Source: a virus | Virus record (IMG/VR): IMGVR_UViG_3300022214_000014 | Location: 1-39,234 of that record | Direction: 5' to 3' (one strand) | Length of the DNA: 39,234 bases | In this document: positions 23,987 to 30,727 of the stretch, piece after piece | How positions within the stretch are numbered: the first letter of the stretch is position 1 | Layout: the number at the start of each line of letters is the position of its first letter | Made by a program: the position numbers and the translations under genes | The notes under the pieces: generated by a model | Told to the model about the DNA's origin: nothing | What the model saw: only the letters and a program-made list of their open reading frames with translations | Database searches by the model: none

Positions 23987-24319
23987 CTAGATACCCAGAA
24001 CCCTGCGATTCTGTTGTTTGCGGTAAGCCAGCTCCAGCGCCCTGTCCACTAGCTTTATAAACGGTTCGCAGCCGTGCTGCAACATGCGCGTAAGACAAGG
24101 GCCGCAGACCGGCGCAAAACACTGTCTGCACCAGCCGCCGCCGCCTTCAGCGCGCTCTTTTTTCCATTGCTGTAACTTGATCGTAGCCTGACAGTGCGGA
24201 CACAAAACGATGTCCGCTTCTTCAACACCTTCGTGTGCTGCGCGACTGTCATTCATCAGGTAGCCGGCACCGTCGCTGACGCGGCTGATAATTCGTGAGC
24301 CTGGCGGTATGGCGCTCAT
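23987..24319 (-). CDS. Zinc-binding phage protein with two CxxC pairs
   Basis: A 110-residue protein. CPHCQAT (about residues 40-46), then GWCRQCFAPVCGPC (62-75) and HGC give a zinc-ribbon-like cluster of CxxC pairs, a pattern found in small structural-module proteins of many phages. The start overlaps the adhesin gene 24316-25314 by ATGA. The function is not known; the location among receptor-binding genes suggests an assembly factor or minor virion part. Confidence 0.65.
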   Translation of the reverse strand: MSAIPPGSRIISRVSDGAGYLMNDSRAAHEGVEEADIVLCPHCQATIKLQQWKKERAEGGGGWCRQCFAPVCGPCLTRMLQHGCEPFIKLVDRALELAYRKQQNRRVLGI

Positions 24320-25314
24320 GGCAGGACGATGATACCACCCATTGACAGATTGTTTGACGATGAGCCTGCCGGTCGAATCGCTAGCGTGAACTGCACCTTC
24401 TCAAGATTCGGGTCCGTATTGTCGTGCGTCCAAACGCTCGGCGTGATCAGTCCAGCGGCTCCAACATCGGCCTTGTACGCCAACGCAATCGTATCGTAGG
24501 CAACACCAGCCAGTGATCCAGCACCCTCAGATGCGAACGTCAGACCCGATGGCGTTGTTGGCGCACCAATACTCGATGGCGGTGTCGCGGCAGTCAAATA
24601 GTCGAACAGAATCAGGGCGCAGTTGTCGGTGACGGTCTTAACGCCCGGATTCGCCTTTGTTGTATTGTTATTGGCTACTGCCACCGGGAAATAGCTGATG
24701 TTGCTGGCGGCGAGCGTCAGTGAAAAGGCATCGCCGCCTCCGGTCGAGCTCACCATGTTGAGCACGTCCGTCGCGGAGTGCCCGCCCGCATCAGGACCGG
24801 CATTTACCGAGAACTCCGTTACCACGCCAGCCGATACTGCGATTACCGTGATCAGCGCGCCGCCATCTATCGTAATGACGTCGCTGACCGAGTGACCAGA
24901 CGCGCCGCCAGAGAACGACGCGACGTAGTGTTCCTCGCCCTGATCGTGGATCAGTACATTCACCACGTCCAGATGATCGACGCTGTGCTGGCCGCGAACG
25001 ACGATCATGCTGCCAGACTTTCTCGATGCCACGGCAGTCGTTATGCTGGCCGAACTCTCAGCACCACTGGTCGCCACGCGAGTGAACAACTCGCCATAGC
25101 GATCAGAACCAGCGGACTCCGTCATAACACCCAGACTAGTCCACCCTGATAGCGCGTCGAACGTCGATACCGACGATCCAGACACCGTGTGGAACGCCGC
25201 TAGGTACGCTCGATCACCAGAGGCGTGGCCACTCGGCCAAGCGACCACTGCCGGATCGGCGGTATTTGCTGCGATCCCGTCGTTTGCTGAAACTGCACCA
25301 ACTATGGATACCAT
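24316..25314 (-). CDS. Beta-rich structural or receptor-binding protein
   Basis: A 332-residue, Ala/Ser/Thr/Gly-rich protein with alternating hydrophobic strands, low charge and no clear enzyme motif. Its pattern (SGHASGDRAYLAAFHTVSG, then GWTSLGVMTES) resembles the jelly-roll-like N-terminal domain of the repeat adhesin at 19435-23433 (...TTLLVVTFHCFGDN, AMTLITSVDDS). It ends IVLP. Probably a virion surface or host-binding subunit; no catalytic residues seen. Confidence 0.6.
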   Translation of the reverse strand: MVSIVGAVSANDGIAANTADPAVVAWPSGHASGDRAYLAAFHTVSGSSVSTFDALSGWTSLGVMTESAGSDRYGELFTRVATSGAESSASITTAVASRKSGSMIVVRGQHSVDHLDVVNVLIHDQGEEHYVASFSGGASGHSVSDVITIDGGALITVIAVSAGVVTEFSVNAGPDAGGHSATDVLNMVSSTGGGDAFSLTLAASNISYFPVAVANNNTTKANPGVKTVTDNCALILFDYLTAATPPSSIGAPTTPSGLTFASEGAGSLAGVAYDTIALAYKADVGAAGLITPSVWTHDNTDPNLEKVQFTLAIRPAGSSSNNLSMGGIIVLP

Positions 25315-25322
25315 GACGCCAC

Positions 25323-26507
25323 CTAGAGTATCTGCGCGCCTTCGCGCCGTTGAATGTCGCTGTAAATCCGTATCGGCGGACCTTTTTTAACATTGATTGC
25401 GCGCGCGTAATCATCAGCACTCAGACCCGGAAGAATATAGTTTTCTGCACTCTGATTCACAAACGCTCCAGGTGTAATCACGTTTCCATTCACGTCAGTT
25501 TGAGTCTCTGGCCAATCTGGGTGTGTCTGGAACTTAACCGTTTTCTGGTTGTACCAATAGCCGCTGGTCGGGTCTTGATGCACCTGACCGGAAAGCCCAC
25601 GGAAATCGTAGAAGGTTGGTTGGTAGTAAAGGCCATTCGGACTGGATGAAAAGATCGACGGAGTAGCCTCGGCGTTGGCCTGCGTGTTGAACACGTCGCC
25701 TGCCCAGTGATTGAGATACCAACGCACACCGAAGAAACACTCATCGCGAAGAATCTGACGGCAGTAGTAAGCATCGCCACGAAAGTGACTATTGTTAGCC
25801 CAATGCCCGACCGGAAATACTTGTCGTGTTTGCAAATCAAATAGCGTATCCAGTCCAAGCCCCTTAACTTCCCAACGCAGCCGAGATAAAAATGCATTTT
25901 TATTCGGCAGTGATGTATCAAGTCTATCGGGCCATGTCACTTTGACGCCGACAGAACCTTGACCGGGATTTGTAGTACGCAGTCGATTGACATTACCCAT
26001 GATAGTGATGCCACGCAAAGAGCCGTTTCTGCCCATTGCTCTGCCACCGCCTCCGGTGTCCGTTGCCCACGGCGCATAGGACGGATTTCCGTTACTTGCA
26101 TCCAGATCGTAAAGAATCCCTGCGCCGTTGTGACCGGTAAGATTCTGAAAGTCGATCAGGAAGCCCTTCAAGTTCACGTCTGCCTTCCTGATCGTGAACA
26201 TATTGAAGTTCGGGTCTTGATTCGTCGTGTAGAACACCACCTGCTCGCGTGGATTTCTGAGCGATGTGTGCCCCGGCCCGAAGTTCACACCGCTGCCATT
26301 ATCAAATCCTGTAGAAATCGAGTCGCCGCCAAAGCCCCACACGATCTTCGGTATCGGCCAATCCACCTCATTATTGACCAGATACAAACCAGGCGGTATG
26401 TAACCAGCATGATCGTGCTCGGCCATTGCCTGAACAGCAGAAGCGCTATTCGTGCTGCCAAGAGGATCAGCCTGCAAATCCTCAACCAGGTTAACTGGAC
26501 CACTCAT
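25323..26507 (-). CDS. Pectate-lyase-like tailspike protein 1
   Basis: A 394-residue protein. HAGYIPPGLYLV (about residues 33-44) followed by IPKIVWGFGGDS is the entry of a right-handed beta-helix as found in phage depolymerase tailspikes. The middle contains repeated short strands (VNLKGFLIDFQN, LRGITIMGN). It shares its N-terminal pattern with the next gene, from which it appears duplicated. Likely binds or cleaves surface polysaccharide; catalytic acids cannot be assigned. It overlaps 26504-27562 by ATGA. Confidence 0.7.
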   Translation of the reverse strand: MSGPVNLVEDLQADPLGSTNSASAVQAMAEHDHAGYIPPGLYLVNNEVDWPIPKIVWGFGGDSISTGFDNGSGVNFGPGHTSLRNPREQVVFYTTNQDPNFNMFTIRKADVNLKGFLIDFQNLTGHNGAGILYDLDASNGNPSYAPWATDTGGGGRAMGRNGSLRGITIMGNVNRLRTTNPGQGSVGVKVTWPDRLDTSLPNKNAFLSRLRWEVKGLGLDTLFDLQTRQVFPVGHWANNSHFRGDAYYCRQILRDECFFGVRWYLNHWAGDVFNTQANAEATPSIFSSSPNGLYYQPTFYDFRGLSGQVHQDPTSGYWYNQKTVKFQTHPDWPETQTDVNGNVITPGAFVNQSAENYILPGLSADDYARAINVKKGPPIRIYSDIQRREGAQIL

Positions 26508-27562
26508 GTTATGTTCCCCAGAACCATTACAATATCATTCGCCAGTTGTTCGACAAGCTGTGGCTGTTCGAAGATTGGAAAATTCGTTTCCGGACTATCT
26601 CCGGCGTTCGTTAATTCCAGCTTGTTGTGAGGACCGAAATGAATCGCAACGTGCGAGCATGTTGCTGCCTTTGCAAAGTCCTGCACGCCATAATCCATAC
26701 CAACATTATACGGACCCAAAACGACAGCAGTATAAGTTGTCAACGCCAGTGCAGGATCATTGAAGATATTGCTTTGTGTCTGCATCAGGTTCGAGAACCA
26801 ACTGTGACTTGATGCCGAATCGTAGTAGGCGCGATAACTTTCCGAGTAATTGACATCAACGGTATGCAGCCCTGAGTGCTGGTTATAGCCGGGATTGTAG
26901 GCGCTCACACGCCAACCGTCTTGCGCCTTGACTTGCTCTACCTCACAGCGCCAACCCTCGAACCTTGCACCATTGACGGTCTGGTTAGCGAAATTCACGA
27001 CAACGCCATGCCAGCCACTAACATCATCAACACCAATCTGACTCGCTTCCCCCTGAGTAGCAAAATTCCAGAACCGTCCACCGTACTGACCACCAAGCCA
27101 GTCCATATCAACATTGAAAGCAGCCTTATTGCAATTTGGCGGCAATACGTTCTTGCTATCAAAATTTCCACCAACCCAACTCATGAGGCTCTTGACGTTG
27201 ACAGCATCAACATTAGCAGAAGCAATAAATCGGGACTGTTCACCAAGGCGCTTGAAGTTTTTCCTGCTGGAAATCTCAACGTCCGTCTGCACCCACTTTT
27301 CGCCAAAGCACCAAACCAGCTTCGGCTTGGTTGTGTTACTGAACGTCGCCCCGTACTTGTATTCGCCAGGAGGAATATAGATCGCATGATCGGAGTCGAA
27401 CGCTGCAAGTAACTCGGCGGACGTTTCCGATACGCCGGTATCGTCCGCGTTGAATTTCGTGACAACGTTTCCACCGAGGGCCGCAAAAAAATCGCCGTAC
27501 TGAGGCTGTATGTACGTAACCTCAACATCAGCAATCAGCCCGCCGGTGGAAACAATCGTCAT
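26504..27562 (-). CDS. Pectate-lyase-like tailspike protein 2
   Basis: A 352-residue protein. AIYIPPGEYKYG, then KPKLVWCFGEKW, matches the tailspike-1 entry (IPPGxY ... PKxVWxFG) and the pectin-lyase-like fold. The body is beta-rich with Trp and Asn (GGNFDSKNVLP, WHGVVVNFANQTVNGARFEGW). It probably forms a trimeric spike or a partner of the neighbouring gene product. The ATG abuts the fibre gene's stop (TAG then ATG). Confidence 0.7.
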   Translation of the reverse strand: MTIVSTGGLIADVEVTYIQPQYGDFFAALGGNVVTKFNADDTGVSETSAELLAAFDSDHAIYIPPGEYKYGATFSNTTKPKLVWCFGEKWVQTDVEISSRKNFKRLGEQSRFIASANVDAVNVKSLMSWVGGNFDSKNVLPPNCNKAAFNVDMDWLGGQYGGRFWNFATQGEASQIGVDDVSGWHGVVVNFANQTVNGARFEGWRCEVEQVKAQDGWRVSAYNPGYNQHSGLHTVDVNYSESYRAYYDSASSHSWFSNLMQTQSNIFNDPALALTTYTAVVLGPYNVGMDYGVQDFAKAATCSHVAIHFGPHNKLELTNAGDSPETNFPIFEQPQLVEQLANDIVMVLGNIT

Positions 27563-28423
27563 CTACTGAATCTGAATATCCAGATCGCCGCTGTTGAACT
27601 GCAAGGTGTTGCCAATGTTGATCACCACGTCTGCATCGAGCTGCGTGTACATGAGCACGTTGCCAGTCGCCAGCGTTGCGTTGTCGCAGATCGCCACCCA
27701 TCTGAGAGTACCCCAGTTGGTGGTAACAGCCACAGCGAAAGTATGGTCACCGGAATTACTGCCGGCACCATCGGTTGGTGCTGTGGCAGTCAGCGCCAGG
27801 TGCGCATAGCCACGACTTGAACCGACTTCATTGGTCCAGGTGGACGCCTCGAGCTCGGATTCCACGGCGGTCGAGGTGAACATCGCCAGGTACACCGTGG
27901 TCGGGCTGGTGTAGGCGGCGTTTCGCAACACGTGGTCGTAGAGTTCGTTCGACAGGAAGTTGGAGATTTCGGAACCGGCTGGTTTGAAGTCTGCATCGAT
28001 GTCGCCAATGTTGAACTGGAACTGGTTGCCAACGTTGATCACCACATCGGAATCCAGCTGCGTATACATGAGCACGTTGCCAGCGGTGGATGCGTCCATG
28101 ATGGCCATGTAGCGAATCGTGCCCCAATTGGAACCGGTGTTGACCGGGAAGGTCACCGCGGCCGAGTTGGAACCGAGGCCATTGGTTGGCGCGCCAAAGG
28201 TGATCGCTTGCCTGGCGTAGCCATTGCCGGCTATTTCACCGGTGAGCGTTCCTGCCTCGAGGTTGCCAGTGCTGGCCGTGGTGCCGAACAGTGCCGCGTA
28301 CACCGTTGTCGGGCTGGTATAGGCCGCGTTACGAAGGATGTGGTCGTACAGCTCGTTTTCGAGATAGGTCGAGAACTCGGCCATCGGGAAGAACAGCTTC
28401 AGAATGGATTTCAGGAAATTCAT
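27563..28423 (-). CDS. Fibre-like protein with internal duplication and leader
   Basis: A 286-residue protein. After the leader MNFLKSILKLFFP and Met 14, it consists of two tandem copies (about residues 15-150 and 153-286) of one domain. Each begins NELYDH[IV]LRNAAYTSPTT and ends with LMYTQLD[SA]DVVIN[VI]GN. The unit resembles small phage tail-fibre domains that occur singly elsewhere. Copies diverge mainly in loops (AGTLTGEIAGNGY versus ASTWTNEVGSSRGY). Ribosome site: weak GAGGA. Probably a trimeric fibre or spike base. Confidence 0.7.
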   Translation of the reverse strand: MNFLKSILKLFFPMAEFSTYLENELYDHILRNAAYTSPTTVYAALFGTTASTGNLEAGTLTGEIAGNGYARQAITFGAPTNGLGSNSAAVTFPVNTGSNWGTIRYMAIMDASTAGNVLMYTQLDSDVVINVGNQFQFNIGDIDADFKPAGSEISNFLSNELYDHVLRNAAYTSPTTVYLAMFTSTAVESELEASTWTNEVGSSRGYAHLALTATAPTDGAGSNSGDHTFAVAVTTNWGTLRWVAICDNATLATGNVLMYTQLDADVVINIGNTLQFNSGDLDIQIQ

Positions 28424-28437
28424 TGGTCGGTCCTCGG

Positions 28438-28962
28438 TTAAGGTGGAGCAGTATAAGAAACAGACAACAGCTTGACGATATCATTGACAGCAATTTCAAG
28501 CTGTGGAAATGACATTTCCTCACCGGATTCAGCAACCGCCCCGGTGAGAATAACGGATTCATCGCGATCGAGCACCGTGAATTCGGCTGCCGTGCCACTA
28601 CCGGACGCCATGGGGTCCGACCACGGCAGGCCAAGGCCATCGGCCACGCCATTGACAGCATTGCCAAAGGACGGGTTCGCCATGAGGATGGTGGCAAGCA
28701 AGGTGATGCCGCCAGCGGTGTAAATTCGAATACGACCCTCGGCATTGGTGGCGCCCAGATCGAACAGATCGACCAGGGTATCGGCCAGCAAGGTGCGCGC
28801 AACGTTGTCGTGCATGAGCTGGCACGGCAAAGGAGTAAAACGGCGACGTGAAGTGTCGGGAACGCTGGCAGTCAGTAAAAGATTTTGCTTGATCGTTCCA
28901 TCGGCATTACAGATCACGCCACCGATGTTCAATAATCCGCTACTGGCGACAAATGAGGACAT
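28438..28962 (-). CDS. Beta-rich structural protein, unknown
   Basis: A 174-residue protein. ATG 28962 directly follows the upstream TGA. It is Thr/Ala-rich with RIRIYTAGGITLLATILMANP (about 78-98), a pattern typical of a fibre-associated beta domain. Cys is at residues 18 and 47. It lies between the 91-residue protein and the fibre gene, so it is probably part of the same virion substructure. No named family. Confidence 0.6.
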   Translation of the reverse strand: MSSFVASSGLLNIGGVICNADGTIKQNLLLTASVPDTSRRRFTPLPCQLMHDNVARTLLADTLVDLFDLGATNAEGRIRIYTAGGITLLATILMANPSFGNAVNGVADGLGLPWSDPMASGSGTAAEFTVLDRDESVILTGAVAESGEEMSFPQLEIAVNDIVKLLSVSYTAPP

Positions 28963-29238
28963 TCATACAATCTCCACGGTGATGGGATCGACGTCTGCCG
29001 TTCCCCTCTCATCACTCACGGTTATCACTTGTTCCTCAGTCGCCTCAAGTGGGAGCTGGATGGTAACCGGCCCCTCCGTCCTGACGCCGATGATGTTACT
29101 ACCAGCAATCAGAGAAGTCACTAATACCAGAATCGGGCTCGGACCCTCGGCCACCAGGTAATTGTTGTTGGCATCCGTCCGCCGTACCTCAGCGATCGAC
29201 AGGTAGCGGTTACGCCCGACCTTGGTGGTGTCAACCAT
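28963..29238 (-). CDS. Small structural-module protein, unknown
   Basis: A 91-residue protein from ATG 29238, overlapping the upstream stop by 8 bases. Beta-like sequence (ILVLVTSLIAGSNIIGV, PVTIQLPLE, TVSDERGTAD) is reminiscent of small fibre or head-fibre chaperone proteins in phages, but I cannot assign a family. It starts the long row of adhesin-type genes. Confidence 0.6.
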   Translation of the reverse strand: MVDTTKVGRNRYLSIAEVRRTDANNNYLVAEGPSPILVLVTSLIAGSNIIGVRTEGPVTIQLPLEATEEQVITVSDERGTADVDPITVEIV

Positions 29239-29512
29239 TGCTCAGCATGGACTGCTTCAGAAGCCGGCGCTGCACCTCAGCCACGAACCGTCGCTGCTTC
29301 TTCTTGCTTTTCATCAATCCCTGGCCCTTCTTCAGAGTCGTCGGATCGCCAATAGGACCACCCAGGGACTTCAACAACTCATCGTCCTGCTCGAAGATAA
29401 CCTGCTGGCGCTTCCTGACGTTCTCCTGACTACGAAAGGAACGTGACGAATTCCTCGACTTGCCGCGTATGTCACGACTCATATCACGAAGCATGTTGCT
29501 GATATTGGACAT
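29231..29512 (-). CDS. Small basic protein, first gene after the TerS-like gene
   Basis: A 93-residue protein started at ATG 29512 because GGAGGG lies just upstream; a TTG at 29533 would extend it by seven residues. It is very rich in Arg, Lys, Ser and Gln (MSNISNMLRDMSRDIRGKSRN..., KKKQRRFVAEVQRRLLKQ), so it may bind nucleic acid. No family recognised. Confidence 0.6.
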   Translation of the reverse strand: MSNISNMLRDMSRDIRGKSRNSSRSFRSQENVRKRQQVIFEQDDELLKSLGGPIGDPTTLKKGQGLMKSKKKQRRFVAEVQRRLLKQSMLSNG

Positions 29513-29577
29513 CACGCCCTCCAACGAAAACAAAAAAACTATACGCCCGGAAAGAGAGATTTGGAAAGGAAAATTTC

Positions 29578-29641
29578 AAAAGGCGCGTGAAAGGGAGGGA
29601 ATTTGGAACCAAAAACTTTGAAAGGCGCGTGAAAGGGGGGA
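29578..29641. repeat. Direct repeats of GGCGCGTGAAAGGG, candidate packaging site
   Basis: Two near-identical copies (AAAGGCGCGTGAAAGGG, at about 29579-29595 and 29621-29637) are spaced 42 bases apart. A third looser copy (TCGCGGTGAAAG) follows at 29644-29655. They lie in the only gap between the TerS-like gene and the late operon, and are purine-rich on the plus strand. This is the typical setting of a pac or cos recognition site, but other roles (operator) are possible. Confidence 0.45.
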
Positions 29642-29654
29642 GATCGCGGTGAAA

Positions 29655-29682
29655 GTGCCACCGTTTTGAACCCCCCTGGCAC
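29655..29682 (-). terminator. Weak terminator or hairpin after TerS-like gene
   Basis: A 6-bp inverted repeat (GTGCCA and TGGCAC) with a 16-base loop containing a G-run lies immediately after the TAG of the TerS-like gene. The tail CTTTC is too poor in T for a strong terminator. Confidence 0.35.
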
Positions 29683-30063
29683 CTACCCTAGGTCAATCAC
29701 TACACTGATTTGACCCTGCAGGGCCACTTGTGACCGTACTACAGGCTTGCCGAGGTGCCGATCGAGAATGTTCTCAGCTACGCTTGCCCGGACTGACTCA
29801 GACTGTGCGTTAAGTAGCTCCGATTGAGTCCGTGCCGCATACGGTGCCAAGATGCCGATATGTTCCAGAGTGCGCTCTTGTAAGTAACGCTTTACGTTGG
29901 GTTTTCTCAGATCACGATACAGATTCGATCCCTTTCGACCGAGCGTATCAGCGCACTCTTGGACTGACTTTCCCGTGGATAGAATCAAATCCACTAATTC
30001 ACGTTGTTTCGCAGTGATTGGCCTATCGGCATCAACGCTCATTGGCAAGCGCTGCTTCGACAT
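29683..30063 (-). CDS. HTH protein, candidate terminase small subunit
   Basis: A 126-residue protein with GGAG 8 bases before ATG 30063. It begins the minus-strand module. TAKQRELVDLILSTGKSVQECADTLG...SNLYRDLRKPNVKRYL (about residues 18-62) is a helix-turn-helix of the type in phage small terminases, followed by a helical region with ASVAENILDRHLGKPV typical of such proteins. It would recognise the packaging site and load TerL, here unusually distant (11 kb away). A transcription regulator is the alternative. Confidence 0.6.
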   Translation of the reverse strand: MSKQRLPMSVDADRPITAKQRELVDLILSTGKSVQECADTLGRKGSNLYRDLRKPNVKRYLQERTLEHIGILAPYAARTQSELLNAQSESVRASVAENILDRHLGKPVVRSQVALQGQISVVIDLG

Positions 30064-30113
30064 TCATGCACTCCGTTGTACGTGTTTGATCCCATTGCAG
30101 GGCTAGTTACTAT

Positions 30114-30141
30114 TGCACTGTGCATGCCAACCACGTGTCAA
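30114..30141 (-). promoter_or_regulatory. Possible promoter and operator for late operon
   Basis: On the minus strand a perfect TTGACA (30136-30141) lies 17 bases from GTGCAA, a poor -10, with CAATAGTAAC just beyond. The 11-base palindrome TGCACTGTGCA (30114-30124) covers that -10 position, as an operator would. Weak evidence. Confidence 0.3.
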
Positions 30142-30175
30142 GGACTTTCTTGTTCTAACGAGCAGAATCAAACAC

Positions 30176-30240
30176 TTGACCTGTGGATAACCTGTGGACA
30201 ACCTGAATCACACGCATTAGACCCGCTAATGCATCGATGC
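30176..30240. other. Candidate replication origin with two DnaA boxes
   Basis: TGTGGATAA (30182-30190) is a perfect DnaA-box in reverse orientation, and TGTGGACAA (30193-30201), a one-base variant, follows after 2 bases in the same direction. Next come a 7-bp inverted repeat GCATTAG/CTAATGC (30214-30232, 5-base spacer) and a 10-base palindrome GCATCGATGC (30231-30240). The cluster lies in the main divergent gap, the usual site of an origin in such genomes. Function is inferred from motifs only. Confidence 0.5.
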
Positions 30241-30279
30241 ACCGGAAGTGCTAATCAGTCGAACACGCCAACCACGTAC

Positions 30280-30384
30280 GGTGCTGTCGGCAGTTTGGTT
30301 TACAAACTGGCCTTCGGCCCGGCTCGGCTGGCTGTGCCGGCTCACGCCGGCGATTGCTTAAACAGCCGCCCGGCTGACAGCACC
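30280..30384 (+). ncRNA. Candidate structured RNA, branched fold
   Basis: The ends pair as a 12-bp stem (30280-30291 with 30373-30384, one G-U). Inside are a 6-bp hairpin (30292-30297 with 30303-30308), a short GGCC-TTC-GGCC hairpin (30309-30319), and a 6-bp stem (30330-30335 with 30362-30367) enclosing GCCGGC-TCAC-GCCGGC (30336-30351). This would be a four-way junction. The G-U pair would be A-C on the other strand, so plus-strand transcription is favoured. No known ncRNA class is recognised. No promoter or terminator identified at its ends. Confidence 0.45.
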
Positions 30385-30669
30385 TTCCGTGAATATGTTG
30401 GCTGGCGTTCGCGATGAAACTGCTCACGCCTGCGCTGCGCTTCGTTCGACCGAGAGTGTTCCCCTCGATAGAGCACCCGTATTGGTTTTCATGGCTTAGT
30501 AGCCTTGTTGGAGTTTCATTACGTGCCGTGCACCACACGTCCCACGCTGCACCAAACGCCGCGCCAGTCAAGTTGAAGCGCTCGGAACGTCGCCCTGGCA
30601 TTCGTGTCTGTGCCCTTTCCTTTCGGCCTTTTCCTCTGCGTTCCGTCCTTGACAGCCGCAACGTTTGGA

Positions 30670-30698
30670 GCGTGGGGCACGTGTGGCACACGCCACGC
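30670..30698 (+). promoter_or_regulatory. Hairpin upstream of first early gene
   Basis: GCGTGG (30670-30675) pairs with CCACGC (30693-30698), and CGTGT (30680-30684) with ACACG (30688-30692), with a 4-base bulge on the left side. It lies 29 bases before the ATG at 30728 and just before the AAGGA ribosome site, so it would sit in the 5' UTR and could modulate translation. Confidence 0.4.
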
Positions 30699-30727
30699 AA
30701 TTCAACTAACCAACAAGGACTAAGCCA

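Larger units (their letters stand above)
30064..30727. other. Divergent intergenic region between late and early modules
   Basis: This 664-base gap separates minus-strand late genes from plus-strand early genes. Going left to right it holds a possible minus-strand promoter (TTGACA at 30136-30141 on the minus strand with a poor -10) overlapping an 11-base palindrome TGCACTGTGCA at 30114-30124; two DnaA-box sequences; inverted repeats; a branched-structure candidate; then about 280 bases open in several frames on both strands and rich in GC, with no convincing gene; and a hairpin before the first early gene. Confidence 0.7.

Noticed and set aside
30004-30417. 137-codon plus-strand frame over the origin candidate
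   Set aside because: It overlaps the antisense TerS-like start and crosses repeats and stems; composition not protein-like.
30649-30654. TTGACA as promoter -35 for the first early gene
   Set aside because: No acceptable -10 sequence lies 15-19 bases downstream.
30251-30700. 149-codon minus-strand frame in the divergent gap
   Set aside because: Arg/Cys-rich composition unlike neighbouring genes and no ribosome site; kept only as an observation, not as a gene.
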